A stretch of DNA of 64,000 nucleotides from positions 248,001-312,000 of the forward strand of contig CAVSJJ010000003.1 in assembly GCA_963728395.1 (NCBI GenBank). The letters are read 5' to 3'. Positions 56,032 through 64,000 of the stretch are shown piece by piece (the stretch's first letter is position 1; every line of letters begins with the position of its first letter). The notes under the pieces were generated by a model. The model did no database searches. It was not told the DNA's origin and worked only from the letters and a program-made list of their open reading frames with translations. A program made the translations under genes and the position numbers. The stretch comes from CAVSJJ01 sp963728395. Its GTDB lineage: Bacteria; Actinomycetota; Actinomycetes; Actinomycetales; Dermatophilaceae.

Positions 56032-56724
56032 ATGTACGTGCCCGCACACTTCGCGATGACCGACGAGCAGGTCGAGGAAGCCCTGACCCATCTCGGTTCG
56101 GCCGACCTCGTCACCCTCCACGACGACGGGATGGTCGCCACGTATCTGCCCTTCTTCTACGACGCGAGTCTCGGTCCGAAGGGCGCCCTGTTGGCGCACG
56201 TCGCACGGAACAACACCCAGTGGTCCAAGCAGTCCATCGGCGAGTCGCTCGTCATCGCCCATGTGGCCGACCACTACGTGAGCCCGGCCTGGCTGCCGTC
56301 GGCTGCCGGTCACGCCAACGCGACGCCGACGTGGGACTACGTCACCGTCCACGTCTACGGGCAGCTCATCGCGCACGACGACCAGGAGTGGACCGAGGAC
56401 GTCGTCAGGCGGCTTACCGAGCGTCACGAGTCCGAGCTCGAGCTGCACTGGAGCGTGGACGACACCGGCGAGGGGTTCATCGAGGCGATGTTGCGGGCCG
56501 TCGTCGGGCTCGAGCTGCGGATCACCCGGGTCGAGGCGAAGGCCAAGATGGCCCAGAACAAGCCCGTCGACGACATCACCTCGCTCGCCGAGCACCTCGA
56601 CGCCCGCGGCGACCACACCGGCGCGCGCTGGCTGCGGGAGGTCTCGCTGCCAGCCGCCCGGCGCCGCGCAGCGACGATCGAGCAGGTCCGGGCCTTCGAC
56701 GAGACCCGCCGCTCCCAGCGCTGA
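56032..56724 (+). CDS. PaiB-like FMN-binding protein
   Basis: A 230-residue protein of the PaiB family (split-barrel FMN-binding negative regulator), recognised by MYVPAHFAMTDEQVEEAL, LPFFYDASLGPKGALLAHVARNN and VHVYGQLIAHDDQEW. The C-terminal part has the conserved AKAKMAQNKPVDD block. PaiB of Bacillus affects protease and sporulation genes; whether this protein regulates anything is unknown, and a flavin or heme-linked enzyme role is possible. GACAGT ends 6 nt before the ATG. A palindromic repeat follows 19 nt after the stop. Confidence 0.88.
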   Translation: MYVPAHFAMTDEQVEEALTHLGSADLVTLHDDGMVATYLPFFYDASLGPKGALLAHVARNNTQWSKQSIGESLVIAHVADHYVSPAWLPSAAGHANATPTWDYVTVHVYGQLIAHDDQEWTEDVVRRLTERHESELELHWSVDDTGEGFIEAMLRAVVGLELRITRVEAKAKMAQNKPVDDITSLAEHLDARGDHTGARWLREVSLPAARRRAATIEQVRAFDETRRSQR

Positions 56725-56743
56725 TCCCCTCTCACTCCGCCAC

Positions 56744-56837
56744 CTCGACTTTCCCGCCTGCAGCGGGAAACTGGCACTTCACCCGGGAACGTTTCCGGGG
56801 TGAAGTGCCACATTCCCGCCTGAGGCGGGAAAGTTGG
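56744..56837. repeat. REP-like palindromic element, family 1, copy B (complete)
   Basis: A 94-bp near-perfect palindrome between the convergent PaiB-like and metallo-hydrolase genes. Outer arms: CGACTTTCCCGCCT at the left, AGGCGGGAAAGTT at the right. Inner arms: TGGCACTTCACCC and GGGGTGAAGTGCCA. The axis is near 56790. The left half matches 12579-12652, which gives two related copies 44 kb apart. Confidence 0.9.
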
Positions 56838-56847
56838 GGCAGGGGGC

Positions 56848-57531
56848 CTACCAGCCGCGGGCGCGCCACTCGGGCAGGTGCGCTCGCTCGGCTGCGAGGG
56901 TCGAGTCGGCACCGTGGCCGGGGTAGAACCAGGTGTCGTCGGGGTAGACGTCGAAGACCCGGGTCGTCACGTCCTCGATGAGGCTGTCGAAGCTCTGGCC
57001 GGGCCGGGTCGTGTTGCCGACCCCTCCGGGGAAGAGCGAGTCGCCGGTGAACAGGTGCGTCGAGCCCTCCGGGTCCGCATAGGCGAGGGCCACCGAGCCC
57101 GGCGTGTGCCCGCGCAGGTGGACGACGTCGAGGACGATCTCGCCGAACGCCACCGTGTCGCCCTGCGCGAGGCGAACATCGGGCGCCAGGGGCAGCGCGT
57201 CGGCGTCGTCGGCGCCGGCATACGTCCTCGCGCCGGTCGCGTTGGCGACCTCGGCGAGGGCACGGACGTGGTCCCAGTGCTGGTGGGTGGTGACGATGGC
57301 GTTGAGCCGACCGGTGCCCTCGGCCACGAGGGCCAGGCATCGCTGTGGGTCGTCGGCGGCATCGATGAGCAGCTGTTCGCCGGTCGCCCGGCAGGTGAGC
57401 AGGTAGACGTTGTTGTCCATCTGCGAGACCGACGCCTTGCGGATCGTCAGCCGGGCGAGCTCGCGGACATCGCTCGGGCCACCGGGGGAGACCCGGCCCG
57501 TGTATGCCGCGTCGCCGCCGTCAGGCGCCAC
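56848..57531 (-). CDS. Metallo-beta-lactamase-fold hydrolase
   Basis: A 227-residue metallo-hydrolase of the glyoxalase II-like group. The metal motif H-Q-H-W-D-H (THQHWDHV) is at about residue 87, followed by LRGHTPGSVALAY and GDSLFPGGVGNTTRPGQ, then YPGHG. GTG 57531 includes the N-terminal TGRVSPGGPSDVRELARLTIRKASVSQMDNN, conserved in this actinobacterial family. It overlaps the preceding gene by 11 nt. Since that gene is of the mycothiol-dependent class, this enzyme may hydrolyse a mycothiol thioester; that is inference from context. Confidence 0.87.
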   Translation of the reverse strand: MAPDGGDAAYTGRVSPGGPSDVRELARLTIRKASVSQMDNNVYLLTCRATGEQLLIDAADDPQRCLALVAEGTGRLNAIVTTHQHWDHVRALAEVANATGARTYAGADDADALPLAPDVRLAQGDTVAFGEIVLDVVHLRGHTPGSVALAYADPEGSTHLFTGDSLFPGGVGNTTRPGQSFDSLIEDVTTRVFDVYPDDTWFYPGHGADSTLAAERAHLPEWRARGW

Positions 57532-58210
57532 GGGGCGGCTCCGGCAGCTGGGGATCACCGCTGACCCCCACCGGCATCTGCCGGGAGAGCCAGAGGAGGA
57601 GACCCGCGCGCGACCCGGTGACGGTCGTCGTCGGGCCGTCGCCGACGTCGTAGGAGTCGCCCTCGTCGCTGATGATCCGCACGCTCGGCGCCTGCGTGTT
57701 GCGGCACAGCACGGCGACCTCGCGGTCGAGGAACAGGGCGAGGAGCCCGGCCTCGACGTCGTCGAAGGTGAAGCCGGCGTCGAGGTCGACATGGTGGTAG
57801 ACGACCTCCCGCAACCGCAGGTACGGCAACGTGGCGGCCCGGAACGTCCGTCCTCCGGGCGTCCGCTCGGCCCTGGCCTCAGCGTGCTCGGGGCCGAGCC
57901 GGCGCAGCGCGGCGATGGCGTCCTCGCTGGTCGCCTCGAGGTCCGCGAGCAACGCGTCGAGCGGCCTGCTCGCCCCGACCGTGATGTCGGTGTCGCGCTC
58001 CTCCTGGGAGGCGTACATCGTCCGCGGCTCGCCGTCGACGACCGCGCGGACGAGGTTGACCATGCCGCGCCCGTTCGACGCGAGGTGGGCGAGGACGTGG
58101 GCGCGGGTCCAGCCGGCGCAGAAGGAGGCGTGTTCGAGGTCGCGCAGGCTCCCGGCGGTCGCCAGGAGCGACGCGGTGTGCTGCTCCAGGGCGGGCACGA
58201 GGTCGGTCAT
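57521..58210 (-). CDS. Maleylpyruvate isomerase family (mycothiol-dependent, DinB-like) protein
   Basis: A 229-residue protein with the DinB-like metal site of the MDMPI_N domain: H38 and H42 in WTRAHVLAHLASN, and the third His in VVYHHVDLDAGF. A small C-terminal domain follows. Members isomerise maleylpyruvate or transfer mycothiol to electrophiles. Its presence supports an actinobacterial, mycothiol-making host. TACGTT (58222 to 58217) ends 6 nt before ATG 58210, so it is probably leaderless, and it heads an operon with the metallo-hydrolase. Confidence 0.88.
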   Translation of the reverse strand: MTDLVPALEQHTASLLATAGSLRDLEHASFCAGWTRAHVLAHLASNGRGMVNLVRAVVDGEPRTMYASQEERDTDITVGASRPLDALLADLEATSEDAIAALRRLGPEHAEARAERTPGGRTFRAATLPYLRLREVVYHHVDLDAGFTFDDVEAGLLALFLDREVAVLCRNTQAPSVRIISDEGDSYDVGDGPTTTVTGSRAGLLLWLSRQMPVGVSGDPQLPEPPRGA

Positions 58211-58235
58211 GAACCGAACGTAGCCGCGGGGACGG

Positions 58236-60080
58236 TCAGTCGTCACCCTTCCCCTTCCGCGCGTCCTCGGCCTCCTCCAGGGCGTATGCCGCGCCGACGA
58301 GGGCGAGGTGCGAGAGCGCCTGCGGGAAGTTGCCGGCCATCCGGTCCGACCTAGCGTCGTACTCCTCCGAGATGAGGCCGACATCGTTGAGGAGAGCGAG
58401 GTAGCGGCGCATCGCCGCGTGCGCGTCGTCGATGCGGCCGGCCGCGGCATACGCGCTGACGAGCCACCAGGCGCAGGCCATGAAGGGGTGCTCCCCGCCG
58501 TCGATCCCGTCCATCCCGGCCGACGTGCGGTAGCGCAGGACGAGCCCGTCCCGCATGAGGTCCTCCTCGATGGCGGAGATCGTGCCGAGGACCTTGGGGT
58601 CGTCACCGGGCAGGAACCCGACCAGCGGGATCATGAGCAGGGCCGCGTCGACCTCGGTCGTCTCGTCGTGCTGGGTGAAGGTGTTGCGCTCGGCGTCGTA
58701 CCCCCGCTCCAGGACGGTCTGCCGGACGGTGTCCCGCAGCTCGCGCCACCGCTCCACGGGACCGTCGAGGCCGTGCTCCTCGACCGCCCGGATCCCCCGG
58801 TCGAAGGCCGCCCACACCATGACGGTGGACTGGGTGAAGTGGTGCTTCTTGCCGCGGCTCTCCCACAGCCCGCTGTCGGGCTCGTTCCACGTCTTCTCGA
58901 GATGCTCGAGGAGGACCTTCTGGACGTCCCAGGAGTCGTCGGACTCCTCGATGCCGTGTGCCCGGGCCTCGGCGAGCGCGATCATCACCTCGCCGATGAC
59001 GTCGACCTGCTGCTGGTGGACGGCCCCGTTGCCGACGCGGACCGGTCGGGAGCCGGCGTAGCCGGGCAGGTGGTCCAGCTCGCGCTCCTCCAGCTCGCGG
59101 CCGCCGTCAACGGCATACATGATCTGCAGGTCGTCCGGGTCGCCGGCGACCGCCCGGATCAGCCAGTCGCGCCAGATCCGGGTCGAGGCCTGGTGGCCGG
59201 CCCGCAGGAGGGCCCGGACCGTCAGCGACGCGTCGCGCAGCCAGGTGTAGCGGTAGTCCCAGTTCCGGCTGCCGCCGAAGCCCTCGGGCAGGCTCGTCGT
59301 CGCCGCAGCCACGATCCCGCCCCGCTCGCTGTCGGTCAGCTGCCGCAGCACGAGGAGCGACCGAAGCACCTCCTCGCGGTAGGGGCCGCGGTACTCCGAG
59401 CGCTCCGCCCAGCTGGCGAACACCTCCTGGCTGTGCTCGATCTGGTGCTCCCCGTCCAGGGCGGGGGGCACCGGCTTCCACGAGTGGGACCAGGTGAGCC
59501 CGAAGCTGACGACGTCGCCCTCGGACACGGTGAACTCGTCGCGGTGGTGGTGGTCGACAGCCTCGGGGAGCCGGTCGCCACGCAGGATGAGCATGTCCGG
59601 TCCGGCGACGGCCGTGAGCAGGTCCTCGCCGTCGGGCCCGGTCCGCCTGGCCACCCACGGCAGCACCTTGCCGTATCCGGGGCGGACGACCCACTCGTGC
59701 ACCATGTCGACGCTGCCGGACAGCCCCTCGACCCGACGGATGACGTCGGCCCGGTCGTCGCCGACCGGCATGACGTCGATGACCTTGACCGAGCCGGTCG
59801 GCGTCTCGTGAACCGTCTCGAGGATGTAGGAGTGGTCCCGGTAGGACCGGGTGCTGCGCGCCTCGCCGCTGGGTCCGAGCAACCAGCGCCCGTGCTCCGT
59901 CGTCCCGAGCAGGGCGGCGAAGCACGCGGGGGAGTCGAACCGCGGGAGGCACAGCCAGTCGATGGAGCCCCCGCGGGAGACCAGGGCGGCGGTCTCGGTG
60001 TCACCGATGACGGCATACTCGGCGATCGGTGTCGGGTCATCGCTGTTGTCTGTCGAATGTCCGGATCGGTCCTCAGGCAT
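58236..60080 (-). CDS. Glycoside hydrolase family 15 protein
   Basis: A 614-residue GH15 enzyme without a signal peptide. The N-terminal beta-sandwich (IAEYAVIGDTETAALVSRGGSIDWLCLPRFDSP) is followed by the (alpha/alpha)6 barrel with SRNWDYRYTWLRDASLTVRALL and the C-terminal EEYDARSDRMAGNFPQALSHLALVGAAY. Bacterial enzymes of this type are trehalases or alpha-glucan glucosidases; trehalase is known for the mycobacterial relative. ATG 60080 has GAGG 7 nt upstream. It is divergent from uvrA. Exact substrate cannot be told from sequence. Confidence 0.9.
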   Translation of the reverse strand: MPEDRSGHSTDNSDDPTPIAEYAVIGDTETAALVSRGGSIDWLCLPRFDSPACFAALLGTTEHGRWLLGPSGEARSTRSYRDHSYILETVHETPTGSVKVIDVMPVGDDRADVIRRVEGLSGSVDMVHEWVVRPGYGKVLPWVARRTGPDGEDLLTAVAGPDMLILRGDRLPEAVDHHHRDEFTVSEGDVVSFGLTWSHSWKPVPPALDGEHQIEHSQEVFASWAERSEYRGPYREEVLRSLLVLRQLTDSERGGIVAAATTSLPEGFGGSRNWDYRYTWLRDASLTVRALLRAGHQASTRIWRDWLIRAVAGDPDDLQIMYAVDGGRELEERELDHLPGYAGSRPVRVGNGAVHQQQVDVIGEVMIALAEARAHGIEESDDSWDVQKVLLEHLEKTWNEPDSGLWESRGKKHHFTQSTVMVWAAFDRGIRAVEEHGLDGPVERWRELRDTVRQTVLERGYDAERNTFTQHDETTEVDAALLMIPLVGFLPGDDPKVLGTISAIEEDLMRDGLVLRYRTSAGMDGIDGGEHPFMACAWWLVSAYAAAGRIDDAHAAMRRYLALLNDVGLISEEYDARSDRMAGNFPQALSHLALVGAAYALEEAEDARKGKGDD

Positions 60081-60188
60081 GCTTCTACCTCGCCAGAGTC
60101 GCCTGGGAGTCACCTGGGAATCCGATGGGAGGCGTGGTCGGACGCGGGGTGCCCTGGACGAGCGGGCAGCGCTGTCGGTGACCCCGCT

Positions 60189-60201
60189 TAGCATGGAGAC
60201 C
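60189..60201 (+). promoter_or_regulatory. Leaderless promoter of uvrA
   Basis: TAGCAT (60189-60194) ends 7 nt before GTG 60202. An in-frame ATG (60193) overlaps the box and is an unlikely start. I saw no SOS-type palindrome in the 121-nt gap to the GH15 gene. Confidence 0.5.
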
Positions 60202-63282
<3,081 letters not shown>

Positions 63283-63304
63283 GCACCGCGCCGGACCGAA
63301 CCGC

Positions 63305-63340
63305 AGCGGCGCGGCATACGAGGTCGTATGCCGCGCCGCT
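63305..63340. terminator. Perfect 17-bp hairpin between uvrA and livF
   Basis: Arms 63305-63321 and 63324-63340 are exactly complementary with a 2-nt loop, and each contains one copy of the window-wide motif (63312-63319 CGGCATAC, 63326-63333 GTATGCCG). It sits between convergent genes and can act in both directions. No T-tract. Confidence 0.8.
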
Positions 63341-63377
63341 GCCCTCGGTGCCCGGTCATCGCACCCCGGGCCGAGCG

Positions 63378-64000
63378 TCAGTCCTCGCCGAGGTAGGCCT
63401 TGCGCACGTCCTCGCTCGTCAGTAGCTCGGCGCCGGTCCCGGTCAGGACGATCTTGCCGACCTCGAGCACGTACCCCTTCGAGGCGCGCTTGAGTGCCGC
63501 CTGGGCGTTCTGCTCGACGAGCAGGATCGTCGTGCCGCGTTGCTGCAGGGTGGTCACGGTCGTCATGATCCGCTTCATCATGATCGGGGAGAGACCCATC
63601 GACGGCTCGTCGAGCATGAGCAGCTTCGGGTGGCTCATCATCGCGCGGCCCATGGCGAGCATCTGCTGCTCGCCGCCGGAGAAGGTGCCGGCTGCCTGGT
63701 TGCTGCGTTCCTCGAGGATGGGGAAGAGCTCGAAGACCTCGTCGAGATCCTCGGAGATGCCCCGGTCGTGCCGGGCGAACGCCCCGAGCATGAGGTTCTC
63801 GCGGACCGTCAGCCGCGGGAAGATGCGTCGACCCTCGGGGGAGTGGGCCAGGCCCATCTCGACGATCCCGTGAGCGGGCGTCTTCGAGATCTCCTGGCCG
63901 AGGAAGCGGATGGAGCCGCGCAGCGGCCGGAGCAGGCCGGAGATGGTCCGCAGCGTCGTCGTCTTCCCGGCGCCGTTCGTCCCGATGAGGCTGACGACCT
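63378..64000 (-). CDS. livF: Branched-chain amino acid ABC transporter ATPase, 5' end outside window
   Basis: The last 207 residues of a LivF-type ATPase; the start lies beyond the window. Walker A is GTNGAGKTT near the cut end, then the Q-loop region GLAHSPEGRRIFPRLTVRENL, signature FSGGEQQMLAMGRAMM, Walker B LLMLDEPSMGLSP, and C-terminal YLGED. LivF pairs with LivG to import branched-chain amino acids or related compounds. In many actinobacteria the liv operon lies near polA and pdtaR; here it is next to uvrA. Orientation implies that livG, livM and livH lie further along. Confidence 0.94.
   Translation of the reverse strand, partial: VVSLIGTNGAGKTTTLRTISGLLRPLRGSIRFLGQEISKTPAHGIVEMGLAHSPEGRRIFPRLTVRENLMLGAFARHDRGISEDLDEVFELFPILEERSNQAAGTFSGGEQQMLAMGRAMMSHPKLLMLDEPSMGLSPIMMKRIMTTVTTLQQRGTTILLVEQNAQAALKRASKGYVLEVGKIVLTGTGAELLTSEDVRKAYLGED

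Noticed and set aside
60081..60201. LexA/SOS box before uvrA or uvrB
   Set aside because: No GAAC-n4-GTTC type palindrome is visible upstream of either gene.

Overview
This 64 kb window is chromosomal DNA of a high-GC Gram-positive actinobacterium. By eye GC is about 70-72%, GTG starts are frequent, and the gene set is actinobacterial: an ANTAR response regulator of PdtaR type, a mycothiol-type DinB/maleylpyruvate isomerase protein, DprE1/DprE2, AftD, a CoaE-GrpB fusion and a PolA without proofreading residues. The backbone lgt - gltBD - pyk - tRNA-Leu - pdtaR - polA - rpsA - coaE - uvrB - uvrA follows the order lgt/pykA/pdtaR/polA/rpsA/coaE/uvrB/uvrA known from Mycobacterium tuberculosis. 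A Micrococcales member (Intrasporangiaceae-like) is my best guess, but this is inference from gene content only.

Layout. 1-10.1 kb: two tandem DsbA-like proteins, prolipoprotein diacylglyceryl transferase, glutamate synthase GltBD and pyruvate kinase. 10.1-15.9 kb: tRNA-Leu(CAA), the ANTAR regulator, a DUF554 membrane protein, an acetyltransferase, a hotdog thioesterase and DNA polymerase I. 16-34 kb: a cell-envelope glycan region between polA and rpsA, which are neighbours in M. tuberculosis. It holds a minus-strand operon that makes and may flip decaprenyl-phospho-arabinose (UbiA-type transferase, DprE1, DprE2, flippase), a GT-C-like membrane protein, a tiny DUF2613 protein, a GT4 glycosyltransferase, a full-length AftD-like arabinofuranosyltransferase, a lower-GC operon of two related GT-C-like proteins plus an acyltransferase, and a DUF3068 protein. 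34-44 kb: methyltransferase, ribosomal protein S1, a small ORF with a good promoter, a LacI regulator and a five-gene oligopeptide-type ABC importer. 44-50 kb: a response regulator/histidine kinase/GerMN lipoprotein triad, DUF2237, CoaE-GrpB, a CorA-like transporter and arginase. 50-64 kb: uvrB, small genes, TerC, an EamA exporter, a PaiB-like protein, a metallo-hydrolase with a mycothiol-type enzyme, a GH15 glycosidase, uvrA and the distal part of livF.

Most unusual is the non-coding structure. The 8-mer CGGCATAC/GTATGCCG occurs at least 39 times (about 2 expected from base composition), in near-equal numbers on both strands. It is read in several frames with otherwise rare codons, and twice lies as inverted pairs forming hairpins after rpsA and uvrA. 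This resembles the behaviour of DNA-uptake sequences in Neisseria and Pasteurellaceae. There are also two families of palindromic intergenic elements (REP-like) at convergent gene ends, a 24-bp tandem repeat that includes the end of gltD, and a 46-bp tandem repeat between two genes. Many genes appear to be transcribed leaderless, with a TANNNT -10 box 6-8 nt before the start codon.

No CRISPR array, IS transposase, phage gene or rRNA gene was seen.
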